NCBI GenBank assembly: GCA_037349105.1 | Contig: JAYJMM010000009.1 | Location: 806,001 to 870,000 of the forward strand | Direction: 5' to 3' | DNA: 64,000 nucleotides | Source of the DNA: Limnomonas spitsbergensis | Taxonomy: Eukaryota > Chlorophyta > Chlorophyceae > Chlamydomonadales | Shown here: positions 44,901 through 52,264 of the stretch, one piece after another | Layout: the number at the start of each line of letters is the position of its first letter | How positions within the stretch are numbered: the stretch's first letter is position 1 | Program-made: the position numbers and the translations under genes | The notes under the pieces: generated by a model | What the model was told of the DNA's origin: nothing | Database searches by the model: none | What the model saw: the letters and a program-made list of their open reading frames with translations, nothing else

Positions 44901-46786
44901 TTGCCCCTGCCTGCCCTCACCCATCCCGCTACCTCCCCACCCCCCCCCGACTCGCTCACTTATCCCGCTACCTCTCTACCCCCTGCCCAACGTGCACTCA
45001 GTATGACGCCAAGCGCCGTGCATCCCCTGATGCCTCCGTGGTTCCTATTATCGAAGAGTCCAGGCGGAACGGTGGACTGCTCAAGGACCCGAGCAAGCCG
45101 CCCAAGATGAGCGACCAGGAGATCATTGAGTTCATCTTCTTCCCGGTCGTCAATGAGGGCTGCAGGTGCGTTTAGGGTTAAAGGCTTAGGACTTAAGGGT
45201 TAGGTTTAGGGTTTCTTCACCCCAGTCGTCAATGAGGGCTGCAGGTGCGCGTGCATGGCATCAAGCGTTGAGGAACGAGAATGTGATGTGTTGAGGGTGC
45301 TGTGTGCGGTGGGCGTTGGGGTCTTAAACATGGGGTTTAGGGTTTGGGCTTCTCCCTACACCTTTGACTAGGGCGTTGAGGGATGAGGTCTTCGGCACAG
45401 GGTTAAGGGTTCAGGGCTTCACCCTAAACCTTTGACTAGGGCGTTGAGGGATGAGGTCTTCGGCACATGGTTAAGGGTTTAGGGCTTCACCCTAAACCTT
45501 TAACTAGGGCGTTGAGGGATGAGGTCTTCGGCACAGGGTCAAGGGTTTAGGGCTTCACCCTACACCCACCCTAAACTAGGGCATTGAGGGATGAGGTCTT
45601 CGGCACAGGGTCAAGGGTTTAGGGCTTCACCCTAAACCCTAAACCTTTAACTAGGGCATTGAGGGATGAGGTCTTCGGCACAGGGTCAAGGGTTTAGGGC
45701 TTCACCCTAAACCCTAAACCTTTAACTAGGGCATTGAGGGATGAGGTCTCCGTCGTGTCAATACAACCTAACACCTCTTTTAACTCCTCACCCTAAACCC
45801 TCAGGGTGATTGCGGAGGGCATTGTGGACAAGCCTGCTGACCTGGATGTGGCCACCGTCATGTCAATGGGTTTCCCTGCATCCAAGGGAGGATTGATCTT
45901 CTGGGCTGATCTGGTGGGAGCACCCTACATTGTGAAGAGGCTGGAGCAGTTTGCAGCGCAGGTGAGACTAGACTGAAGGTGAAAGGGGAGGCTTGATCTT
46001 CTGGGCGGATTAAACTGGAAGACATGTGGTAAATGGAGTTGGTAAAAAAAAATGTTCTTTTGTGCCGCAACCCTACAACTACTTGCGGCCTACAGGTAAG
46101 TCTGTAGGTTAGCTTTGCTGCCTAGGCTGCCGGCCGTATCCTGGTTGCGATGTGGGGGCGGCTGCCCCCCATTGATAAATAGATGGTTTGTTTTGTGCAG
46201 CGACCTACGTCGCAGCCTGCAGTTTATGCAGCGATGTACGTCGCGGCCAGCAGTTGAGTGCAACTAAATCTGCTGCCTAGGCTGCCGGTTGTATCCTGGT
46301 TGTGTTCTGATCGGCCTAGTGGTTGATGCCCAGAAGCCCCCCTGTGGGTGGTGTGGTGTGCTATGAACATCAGGGGTGAAGTTGTTGTGAAGTTTCTACA
46401 GTCAAGCAGAGCATCACGTTTGATGCAGGGGACATTCGCCCGTACATAAACCAGTACAGGAAATTGCTACACTAGGACATGCAGGGGTACACACGGTGAG
46501 GCGGGACTGAGTGGCGGTGGTGCGGAATGACCCCCAATAATGAAAACCAAACACTTGCAACCATCCTTTTCCTTTTTGTTGCCTGCCCCTTCTAGTTAGG
46601 CGCCCACGTGGCCGAGCCTTATTGAGCAGGGCCCAGAAGTGTAATATCACTGGCCTGCAATCATCTGCGCAGGGTGGGCCTAAGCTAGCAGGTTTCTTCA
46701 AGCCGTGCGACTACCTGCTGCAAGCGGCACGCAGCGGAGGGAAGCTGGAGCAGGGCTTGAATGGCCAGGCTGCATCCAAGTTGTAA
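32970..46786 (+). CDS. MFP2: Peroxisomal multifunctional protein: enoyl-CoA hydratase / 3-hydroxyacyl-CoA dehydrogenase (MFP2/AIM1 type), complete
   Basis: Exons: 32970-33063, 33169-33320, 34320-34565, 36156-36304, 36806-36953, 37406-37514, 39317-39447, 40160-40284, 41701-41947, 42426-42544, 42930-43010, 44371-44521, 45002-45165, 45805-45961, 46673-46786. They join in phase to 728 aa plus TAA, close to plant MFP2. It carries out the second and third steps of fatty-acid beta-oxidation: hydration of trans-2-enoyl-CoA, then NAD-dependent oxidation. Hydratase: FSPGFDI near residue 61, [12 protein letters not shown] with Glu112 and GLPEL with Glu132, the paired catalytic acids. Dehydrogenase: NAD loop GGGLMGSG at 313-320, STNTSTID near 418, [15 protein letters not shown] with His445 and Glu457, [10 protein letters not shown], then the second C-terminal dehydrogenase domain. 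It ends AASKL, and SKL is a type 1 peroxisomal signal. ATG context is ATAATGG; an in-frame upstream ATG at 32910 is possible. Donor after exon 2 (GTCCGC) is unusual. Confidence 0.93.
33555..33645 (-). repeat. Short interspersed repeat family B, partial
   Basis: GCACCAGGCCCCTCCTTCAG followed by GTGTAGCTGAAATGTAGCTG, in MFP2 intron 2. Confidence 0.45.
33725..34319 (+). repeat. Tandem copies of the MFP2 intron 2 acceptor and exon 3 start
   Basis: The true junction is CGCAG|ATTAATGATGCAATCTG at 34319/34320, continuing into GGAAGGTGGTCCCAAGCCC. Decayed copies lie near 33735, 33810, 33983, 34096 and 34207 (CAGATCAATGATGCAATCTG). The last three include the following GTCGCCGCCATCAA-like coding stretch and units of about 110 bp. 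Confidence 0.88.
34675..35905 (+). repeat. Long pyrimidine-rich tandem repeat in MFP2 intron 3
   Basis: About four copies of a 250-360-bp unit marked by GAGCACACTCCCCAGCCTGT (34791, 35041, 35402, 35652), GTTCACCCGCTTTCCCCC and GCACATCAAGCCTGGTCTG. Strong strand bias to C and T. Open frames here are by-products. Confidence 0.85.
35915..36155 (+). repeat. Copies of the MFP2 intron 3 acceptor
   Basis: True junction CGCAG|CCCATCAAGCACGACG at 36155/36156. Copies: TTCACAGCCCATCCAATACA (about 35922), AAACCAATCAGGCACGACGA (about 35990) and TTCACAGCTCATCATGCATG (about 36050), each followed by AGTTCAATCCTTAACCC or a decayed form. Confidence 0.85.
36305..36600 (+). repeat. Copies of the MFP2 exon 4 end and its donor
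   Basis: The exon ends GTACGCACGGACAG|GTAGGG at 36304. The block TCACTCGTACGCACGGACAG then GTAGGGTCCAGCATGCGCGG recurs at 36382-36422, and a longer exon piece (GGGCAGGCAGCCACGCATCC) with GCACAAACAGGTGGGG recurs at about 36547-36595. Confidence 0.88.
36954..37405 (+). repeat. MFP2 intron 5: copies of both flanking junctions
   Basis: Donor side: the exon 5 end GGCCAAG|GTGATGACGAGAG is echoed at about 37015 (GTGGAAGTGATGGGAAGAG) and 37083, and exon-internal CTGCAGCACCCGCAGCTGTG recurs at about 37098. Acceptor side: GAGGGCAAGTGCTTTGCATT units at 37296 and 37351 precede the true exon at 37406, spaced exactly 55 bp, each preceded by CTGCTGCTTTCAG or a near form. Confidence 0.88.
37515..38190 (+). 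repeat. Copies of the MFP2 exon 6 end and donor in intron 6
   Basis: The exon ends GGCATCACAGACGCAG|GTGTGATGG. Copies near 37620-37700 (with TTCTTCGTGCAGGGGTGCAC), 37828, 37948, 38025 and 38098-38165 keep ATCACAGACGCATGTGTGAT-like junctions, interspersed with telomere-like CCCTGGACCCTAAACCC. Confidence 0.85.
38195..38470 (-). repeat. Short interspersed repeat family A, two adjoining copies
   Basis: A partial copy (38203-38240: GCCCCAAGCTGTGTTGTTTC) and a fuller copy (38360-38465: GATGTGGCTACCGCCCCAAG, then a TTCGTTCG tail), minus orientation, in MFP2 intron 6. Confidence 0.65.
38471..39316. other. Remainder of MFP2 intron 6
   Basis: Telomere-like CCCTGGACCCTGAACCC text and partial copies of the coming acceptor: AACAGGCCTCAGGCCCCGCA at about 39217 precedes the true AACAG|GCCTCAAGCCCCGC at 39316/39317. 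Confidence 0.6.
39448..40159 (+). repeat. MFP2 intron 7: duplicated exon 7 end and exon 8 acceptor
   Basis: 39536-39640 repeats most of exon 7's second half (GCGCTGTCTGGTGTGGACGT, then TCAATCAGCAGTTTCTGG and ATGTGAGTGAGG). Acceptor-side units TTTCAGGGCGGCCTCCCCCC (39880) and the related unit near 40013 precede the true exon at 40160; both are followed by TTTACTTTCAAATATCTACT and GACCAGGCCGGCTTGAC. Confidence 0.87.
40285..40450 (+). repeat. Copies of the MFP2 exon 8 end and donor
   Basis: The exon ends GACTACAAGGACTTCAAAAA|GTGGGTCGG. At about 40378-40427 the block GTGAAGGGGGCATTAGACAA then CAAGGACTTCAAGAAGTGGG repeats it, and GCGTGAAGGGCGCATTCAAA recurs at about 40351. Confidence 0.85.
40455..41392 (+). 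repeat. 47-bp tandem satellite in MFP2 intron 8, about 20 copies
   Basis: Unit: ACACCCTATCCCTGAATACC, CTAAACCCAGGATACCGTGA, ACCTGGA, with CTCTG and AATGCTG variants. It contains a telomere-like CCTAAACCC. Confidence 0.93.
41393..41700 (+). repeat. Copies of the MFP2 intron 8 acceptor and exon 9 start
   Basis: The true junction is CACGTGCAG|GATTGACATGGTC at 41700/41701. Near-identical blocks occur at 41480-41545 and 41585-41640 (GTGCAGCATTGACAGGGTCG; GTGCAGGATTGACATGGTCA) plus an earlier fragment at 41400, about 105-115 bp apart and separated by AACTTTGAAATGTTTTGATC. Confidence 0.92.
41948..42330 (+). repeat. Three extra copies of the MFP2 exon 9 end carrying the dehydrogenase active-site block
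   Basis: The exon ends ATAGTTAAGACAGAGCACAC then AAGCAAGCAG|GTGGGG. Copies at about 41983-42059, 42110-42172 and 42243-42308 keep much of the coding text; the first still reads [20 protein letters not shown] and ends in CAG|GTGGGG. The others have lost the frame or the donor. Confidence 0.9.
42545..42925 (+). repeat. MFP2 intron 10: exon 10 end duplicate and a 37-bp repeat
   Basis: 42600-42676 copies the exon 10 end (GCCACTGGCTTTGCAGTCGA, then GGTGTTCTTCCCCAACACC) with a damaged donor (AATGAGTC). It is followed by five copies of a 36-37-bp unit AACACCTGTGACATACACCC then TCATGATCCCATCTTGTG (42720-42920) that leads into the acceptor CTGCGCAG. Confidence 0.88.
43011..43480 (+). repeat. Copies of the MFP2 exon 11 end and donor, about 115 bp each
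   Basis: The exon ends GGGATGCCCATGGGGCCCTT then CAG|GTGAGCAGTATTCATGG. Units with GTGTGGGATGCCCATGGGGT recur at 43086, 43183, 43280 and 43379; the later ones read CCCATGGGACCCTACAGGTC and may be usable splice sites. Confidence 0.9.
43845..44370 (+). repeat. Copies of the MFP2 exon 12 acceptor and start
   Basis: The true junction is CCCGTCAG|GTTGAATGATCTAGTG at 44370/44371. Decayed copies near 43847, 43968, 44085, 44195 and 44293 keep GACGTGGGGCTGCATGTGGG or CAGGCTGAATGACCTAGTGG. Spacing is about 80-120 bp. Confidence 0.9.
44522..44710 (+). repeat. Copies of the MFP2 exon 12 end and donor
   Basis: The junction GGGCAAGGGCTTTTACCAG|G followed by TGGGGGGTCTGAAGCTAGTG recurs at about 44548, 44592 and 44647, about 44-55 bp apart and nearly unmutated, so these are recent duplications. 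Confidence 0.93.
44711..45001 (+). repeat. MFP2 intron 12: duplicated acceptor block
   Basis: CAGTATGACGCCAAGTGTCC at about 44845 copies the true exon 13 start (CAG|TATGACGCCAAGCGCC at 45002), with its upstream CACTTACCCCCACTCACTTG and ATCCCGCTACCTC text duplicated at about 44730 and 44885. Confidence 0.85.
45166..45804 (+). repeat. MFP2 intron 13: donor copy and about 78-bp tandem repeat
   Basis: CCAGTCGTCAATGAGGGCTG then CAGGTGCG at about 45224 repeats the exon 13 end. From 45360 to 45755 about five to six copies of ACTAGGGCGTTGAGGGATGA, GGTCTTCGGCACAGGG and GGGCTTCACCCTAAACC follow. Confidence 0.88.
46585..46660 (+). repeat. Retrotransposon 3' tail in MFP2 intron 14
   Basis: CTAGTTAGGCGCCCACGTGG, CCGAGCCTTATTGAGCAGGG, CCCAGAAGTGTAATATCACT. 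It ends only about 12 bp before the CTGCGCAG acceptor of the final exon, so the polypyrimidine and branch region of this intron is partly transposon-derived. Confidence 0.75.
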
Positions 46787-47285
46787 GGCTGCATCCAAGC
46801 TGTAAGGCTGGAGCAGGCGACGTCTTAGCTGTAAGGCTGGAGCAGGGCTTGGCTGGCCAGGCTGCATCCAAGCTGTAAGGCTACACCACTCAATACGTGG
46901 GGGGATAGGAGGGGAGAGTGGCGCCACATCTGGGTGAAGCAGGCCAGGCTGCATACAAACTGTGGGGCTGGACCACTCCATGCGTGGTGGGAGGAGGAGG
47001 GGGGAGGTAGCGCCACATCTGGGTGAAGCGGGCCAGGCACCGTCTAAGCTTTGAGGCAGACACTCAATGTGTAGTGGGGGAGGCGGAGGGGGCAGGTAGC
47101 GCCATATCTGGGTGCAGCAGGCCAGTCGGTATACAAGGTGTGAAGCTGGACCACTCAATGTGTGGCCTGTGTGTGTGTGTGAGATTGGACCCTAGTGTGT
47201 CGAGGGGGGGAGGGGGGCGGTATCGTCAAATAGGGGTTCGACAGGTCAGGCTGCATTTAAGCTGTGAGGCTGGACCCCTGTGTGG
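46787..47285 (+). repeat. Tandem copies of the MFP2 stop-codon region, including the SKL signal
   Basis: The coding end GGCCAGGCTGCATCCAAGTT then GTAAGG (SKL and stop) is followed by copies at about 46787 (GCTGCATCCAAGCTGTAAGG), 46825 (GTCTTAGCTGTAAGG) and 46852-46882 (GGCCAGGCTGCATCCAAGCT then GTAAGG), then more decayed units near 46940, 47030, 47115 and 47240. Each good copy carries TGTAA, the green-algal poly(A) signal. Confidence 0.88.
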
Positions 47286-47554
47286 ATGGCGCCAAAACAG
47301 AGCCTTGCTATGCTTGCTTGTTGATCGATTTTTAGTTTTCTCGGTATTTTGTTTGTTGCTAAGCCTTCTCGGCTTAGCTGGCGTAAGACGGCGTGCCTTC
47401 TGGGTAGCATGCTGATTTGGGGTGGAGCAGAGCTGCATGGATTGTTTGAAGAAACATGAAACCGGGGTCTTGCTTTCCTTCTGCAATCATGTTCAACGTA
47501 GATGACGTAAAATCGCCGCACGCTGCTCCAGAAGCCCAGGCCGCAATACCACTG

Positions 47555-47695
47555 ACAAAGGCTCGGCCTCGTGGGCGCCCAATTGTCTCGTTAGGAGGAA
47601 GAAGAAAAGGAATTTCAGAGGAAAGACAGAGAGGAGCACAAAGGACAGAAAAGTACCCCCTCTAGAAGAAGACAAGGCGGGCCGAAGGTACGAGC
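47555..47695 (-). repeat. Retrotransposon 3' tail
   Basis: GGCTCGGCCTCGTGGGCGCC followed by purine-rich GGAGGAAGAAGAAAAGG, the reverse of the T-rich 3' untranslated end of this family. It forms an inward-pointing pair with 46585-46660 at about 0.9 kb distance. Confidence 0.65.
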
Positions 47696-47776
47696 CTAGC
47701 CCTCTGCACAGGGGAGAGAAAGCAAGAGAGAGACAAAATGGGAAAGAGCCAGTCCATTAGGTTTTGACTGATCAGG

Positions 47777-48856
47777 TTGCGGCATGCGGTCAAAACCAGC
47801 AGGGGCTCAGTGATGATATTTATTGTGTTGAAAGCTGCCAAGATAGCCCTGGATAGTGAGATCACGTGGCCCAAAGCAGCAGAGCGTCTTGTACTCATTG
47901 GCCTAAGGCGCCATCTTCCAACCCGCATCAGGCTGGCAGCTGTGTACGCAACGCCTGCGGCCAACTACGGCGACGTGGTGTGGGCCACCAGCCACCTTCG
48001 GCCGCGGCAATGTCTCTCCAGCAAAATGCAGTCCAGCTTGCTTCAGCACCTACGTCAGGCTGCGGGGCTACCCGCATCAGCCGCCAGTTGGGGAGTCATA
48101 AGAGAGCTGCAACTCCAACCACTACAGCGAGACTGGTGGGCCCATATCCTCCGCTTCTACAATGCAGCGGTGGCACCGGAGACACAGCAATACAGCCCCC
48201 TCATGGCTGAAGCCATGGCAGCAGATATGCAGCTTGCAATCAGCCAGGGCACTGGCGGCTGCACGTGGTGCTCTGATCTGCTGGGTGCATTAGAGGAGCT
48301 GGAGCGGGGGGCAGCCACCCCCACCTTGCGCGAGGCAGCAGCTGCCCTACAGCGCCTACCCGTCACTGAGGTGTTGGCACTCGTTGACGCAGCCTACGAG
48401 CAAGCACGGCTGGACGCAAGCGGCAGTGGGGACCCCAGGGCCCCTACCACCGATCACAGATCTGCAGCGACCTACCACGCCTGGTTCCAGTCCACGGCGG
48501 GTGCCGTGCTGGCGCAAGCCAAGAGCCGACCTAGTCAGAGGGAGTGTGCTTGTGTGCGCACCAATTTGCGACTGCGGCTTGGCGCGATCAGCACTGCTGA
48601 TACCAGAGGACGGCGCAACGGTCAGCGGCGACAGGCACGCTGCTGCCAGCGGTGTTGGGCTCGGGGGGATAGAGAGCAGGTAGAGGATGCGCTGCATGTG
48701 TGCTTCCAGTGCCCTAGTGTCAGGGAGCAGTTACGGGAGCGGGGGTGGGCAGGTCCTCCGGGCGCTGCCACTAACTTCAAACAGTTGTACCAGGCTGAGC
48801 ATGGGTGGGACGCACTTGCTTTTGTGGACTGTGCTGTGGGCATTATTGAGGGTTAG
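47777..48856 (+). pseudogene. Non-LTR retrotransposon C-terminal ORF, best copy (copy 3)
   Basis: An open frame of 359 codons. It starts after the RT catalytic region, so it is 5'-truncated. It reads RIRLAAVYATPAANYGDVVW, then VIRELQLQPLQRDWW, VTEVLALVDAAYEQARLDAS, ECACVRTNLRLRLGAISTAD, and a zf-RVT-type finger (RCCQRCWARG then EDALHVCFQCPSV). It stops at TAG 48854-48856. The open frame suggests a recent insertion or selection on the family, not on this copy. The N-terminal ATG is probably incidental. Confidence 0.8.
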
Positions 48857-49080
48857 TCTCCAGGGCTTCTGAGGCCGATGTCGTATGCCTTTCCGGCCAT
48901 CTCTTTTAGCCTTTTTGTTGTTGTTGTTGTTGTTGTTTGCCCCCTTTTTAGTTTCTTCTCTTCTCCCTTCTGATCAGTGGAGCGCCCTCGCGGCCAAGCA
49001 GGGGTGGGATACGCTTGCTTTCCTGGACTTTTCTTAGAGGCTTTGTTGAGGGCTAGTTGTAGCTAAAGGAGTGCTAGGAG
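48857..49080 (+). other. 3' untranslated end of retrotransposon copy 3 with an appended partial copy
   Basis: T-rich, with a TTG microsatellite (about 48916-48940). After CGCCCTCGCGGCC the sequence GCAGGGGTGGGATACGCTTG reverts to text homologous to the ORF end (GCATGGGTGGGACGCACTTG at about 48799), so two element ends are joined here. Confidence 0.55.
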
Positions 49081-49200
49081 CCCTTTATCAAGGGTAACCT
49101 GCTGTGCAGGAGCGATAATCTGGCTGGCACCAGATTATCCCCGACTTAATCCTTGGGTTACTGCACTAACCTTTGATGATTCTTCCCTTACTGTTGACAG

Positions 49201-49381
49201 AAGTTACGAATTGAAGTCGACCCTTGATGAGACTGATGCACTGAGGTCGACAGTTGCCAGGTTGAGGCGGTCTATATCGGACTTGTGGACGAAACAGCCC
49301 GAAGTGAAGAAGGATGCAGAGCTGACTGAACGACTCTTGATGAAGAAGAGCAACCGAAGGATCGGATGGTCGACTTGGTAG
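49201..49381 (+). CDS. Possible terminal exon of an unidentified coiled-coil protein
   Basis: After a good acceptor (CACTAAC branch-like motif, then CTTACTGTTGACAG) the frame reads SYELKSTLDETDALRSTVAR, LRRSISDLWTKQPEVKKDAE, LTERLLMKKSNRRIGW and stops at TAG 49379. The composition is charged and helical, with heptad-like leucines, unlike the surrounding low-complexity DNA. No matching upstream exon was found. It may belong to a transposable element or an unrelated gene; I do not recognise a family. Confidence 0.3.
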
Positions 49382-50091
49382 CCAGGAAAGGCTGGGAAAG
49401 CAACTTGCAGTGTCGACTTAAGTTCTAGAGATTGAGCTGAGAGCTGCAGTGTAGAGTTAGTATCAAGCGAGAGAGTAAGAAGAATGAGAGATGGAGTAGA
49501 GGTGCTGAAGCTAGAGATAGTGAATATGTGTATTGTTAACTAGATATATTCTCACAGTGTAGCTGCCAGGTCCTGATACTGGATGAAGTGGGCTTAGAGC
49601 GAAAGGATCAGTGTAGAGTAAACTAGAGATCTCCGATCAGTGTAGTTTCCTGGCCTTGATAAAGGACCGAAATATCACAGGTAGACGATTAGTCCCAGAA
49701 CAGATTAAAGACAGGGTGATTCAACTTCGTGTATACTTGAGTAAGAAGAGAAGAATGCCTGGAACGAGCCAGGCATTCTCGAAGTACCACAAAACATAAT
49801 GGATCCGAAACCAAAAAGAATGTACAAGCCACCCCTGCGTGCGGTGCACCCATACGTCGTGACAGCTGTCACGAGGTACCAGTGACCTTGAAGTATCACT
49901 GCGCACAGCAGTCACCCCCCCGTTTTTTCTTCCAGAATAAAATGCAAGTAGACAAGAAATCAGGACAGACCTACTGTCCCCCCCCCAACCTGAGCCAAGC
50001 ACATCGTTGGAGAGGGTTGCAAGCAATAAGGGCAAGACGGATTTCCTGGAAATAAAATAAAAGCTACACTCCGTATCGCATGTGCAAACAG
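49382..50091. other. Spacer
   Basis: Contains repeated CAGTGTAGAGT/CAGTGTAGTT text (49560-49650) and an AT-moderate stretch without recognised features. It might be the untranslated end of the exon-like segment before it. Confidence 0.4.
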
Positions 50092-51528
50092 TCAGGCACA
50101 TGCTGACAGGTGTGTATAGCGGTGGGACTGGCGCGTGACTAGGCGCAGGTGTACCGCAGGTGTGTACCAGAAGTATGATATGACAGAACACCGAGCAAGC
50201 ACCGACACGTGTGAACTTGTGAACAACAAGATTGCACCACAAGTGTCAAGTGGCAGGTGATCTAGATGGTTGCACTGCAAGACAGGTGTGTGCTCCCGCA
50301 TAGGATGGGTAGGAGAGCAAAATATCGGGGAAATCATTTCAAGAACTAACGTGCGGGCCCCACCACTGAAGTCCTTTCCAATGGATTGATCATGAGCCAC
50401 GCTTGGGGCAGGGAACCTGGAGAACCCACATACCTCAAGTTGGCAGTGAACTTGCTTAAACCATAGAAAGCATCTGCCTTCCACATTACCGGAGGTGCGG
50501 CCTGCGTCGATCACCCGCGGCCAGGCCGTCTTGTCCCGCACGCGGGGAAGAAGAAACCCTGGTCTTGAAGGGGACAGAGGGCACACATCTGTAACGCTGG
50601 ATCTGCTCTGGTCTTTCTTGCTCAGACTGCCCTGTCCATCATGTTGGTCGAGGGCACCCTGGCTCTGGGCAAGAAAAGGGACAAGCTCATGGTCGTGGTC
50701 AGTTAGCATGGCCAGGGCAGAGCATGGGATTATCTGGCCACGCTCACTTGCGGCCTGGCCTGTGTCAGCCCACATCTGCCGAATCTCCCATTCCCCAATC
50801 ACGTGTGTGGTGAATAGCGCGAAGCGGGGTGCATCAGGCTCAACCTGATCTGCCAACTCACATGGTCGGTGATGGTTCTCGCTGCGGGGCCCGGGCGCTA
50901 GAGCCGTATCGTGCGGCACTAGACCATGACCCTCAAAGAGGGGGTTTTGCCATTCAAACCACGGCTCACCTGTCTGAGAACTTGTGGGGTTCCCCCCCAC
51001 AGTTGTGATCGACACCTCACCTTCGGTGCGCAAGCCACACAACCTTGTGGCTAGATCTGAGGTGACCCCACGGGACCCCCGTAGTTCCCTGAACAGCTCA
51101 TTCCTTACCGGGTTCTCATCGGCGGGGAATCCAAGATATGTTTGGGAGATTTGCATGCTTCCACCCGGGTCATACTGATGGGAACCTCGGTTAGGGGTCT
51201 GGCTCGCGTCAGTGGTGTTGTCCATGCCCCCCCCAAGCATTCCCTTCACTTTTTGTGCCAGAAAAGGCCAGACATTAGGAGACTCGTTGTCGGGGATGGA
51301 GACAGAACAACGTGCTGTACCAGCTCCGGATCCAATCTTATGACCCTCTCCTGAGACCCGGGCTGCACCCACCTGGGGCTGCACACCGTTTACTGGTGCT
51401 GACGGTACGACGGCATGGGATTGCCCCTCTCTATGTGGGAAGCCCTCCCACCCCTGGTGGTGAGAATCACGTGGAGGGTCTTCCCCTGACTGCGCGCCGG
51501 CTACCAAAGCCCAGGTACTGCTGTGCAT
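50092..51528 (-). CDS. Orphan ORF, 478 codons, unknown function
   Basis: The longest non-repetitive open frame in the window. The first 380 residues have ordinary mixed composition (for example MQISQTYLGFPADENPVR, GEWEIRQMWADTGQAASE, RVRDKTAWPRVIDAGRTS). The last 80 look like read-through of non-coding DNA (ILLFTSSHVSVLARCSVI). I find no domain. It is bounded by retrotransposon pieces on both sides (48857-49080 and 51600-51985), so it may be a mobile-element ORF or a chance frame. The ATG at 51528 is the first in frame; splice structure is unknown. Confidence 0.3.
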   Translation of the reverse strand: MHSSTWALVAGAQSGEDPPRDSHHQGWEGFPHREGQSHAVVPSAPVNGVQPQVGAARVSGEGHKIGSGAGTARCSVSIPDNESPNVWPFLAQKVKGMLGGGMDNTTDASQTPNRGSHQYDPGGSMQISQTYLGFPADENPVRNELFRELRGSRGVTSDLATRLCGLRTEGEVSITTVGGNPTSSQTGEPWFEWQNPLFEGHGLVPHDTALAPGPRSENHHRPCELADQVEPDAPRFALFTTHVIGEWEIRQMWADTGQAASERGQIIPCSALAMLTDHDHELVPFLAQSQGALDQHDGQGSLSKKDQSRSSVTDVCPLSPSRPGFLLPRVRDKTAWPRVIDAGRTSGNVEGRCFLWFKQVHCQLEVCGFSRFPAPSVAHDQSIGKDFSGGARTLVLEMISPIFCSPTHPMREHTPVLQCNHLDHLPLDTCGAILLFTSSHVSVLARCSVISYFWYTPAVHLRLVTRQSHRYTHLSACA

Positions 51529-51599
51529 GCTGTACTGGCTGTTCCTGCAACACCACTGGTGACATAGTCTCTAGTGGAACTCAGGTGTTGGACTTGGTC

Positions 51600-51985
51600 T
51601 GCTTTGCCTTCCCGGCCTCTCCTTTTGTTCCTTTCCCCCTCTCTTCCTTTTAGTTCCTCCTGAACTCCCTTCTGAACAGTTGGGCGCCCATGCGGCCGAG
51701 CTTTGAGCGGGCCCAGAGGTGTAACGTTATTGACTCACGGGCTAATCATTTGATTTTCCTGCAAGTGGCATTTTGGGCCCCATTTTCTTGGTAGATGGAA
51801 CTTTCAAAAAGTCCATATCTCACCTGGACACCCTTTCAATGACGTTACACCTCTGGGCCATGCACAAGATGGCTCGGCCGCACGGGCGCCCAACTGTTCA
51901 GATGGGAGAAGAGAAAATAAAACTCAAAGGAAGAGGGAACACAAAATAAAGGAACAAAAGGAGAGGCTGGGAAGGCAAACATGTC
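51600..51985. repeat. Large inverted repeat made of two retrotransposon 3' ends, tail to tail
   Basis: Left arm 51600-51737 (GCCTTCCCGGCCTCTCCTTT, GGGCGCCCATGCGGCCGAGC, GGGCCCAGAGGTGTAACG) is the reverse complement of right arm about 51838-51982, with a spacer near 100 bp. Arms of about 140 bp include the T-rich 3' untranslated region and terminal tail of the family. Confidence 0.85.
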
Positions 51986-52264
51986 CGATGGCATCTGAGC
52001 TCCTCTAGCAACTAGCCATGAACAAAATCTACGACAGCGTCCACAAGAGCAAGTGCATCCCACCCCTGCCCGGCCTAGTACAGCTGGTGGTAGTCCGTGG
52101 ACACCCTGTAAAGTCTTGATTGTTTTGCAGTCGAAAGCCGTTCCATGGCTTTAATCCCTCGGTCTCATGTGGACAACGCTGCTGTTGCTTTACGGGCTTC
52201 GGCTTATGTTTCTGGTCGGTCGGTCGGTCGGTCGGTCGCTACCTACCCCTTCCGATGCCCTCGC
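51986..52264. other. Spacer
   Basis: No gene seen. A short GGTC/CGGT tetranucleotide run lies at 52215-52240. Confidence 0.4.
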
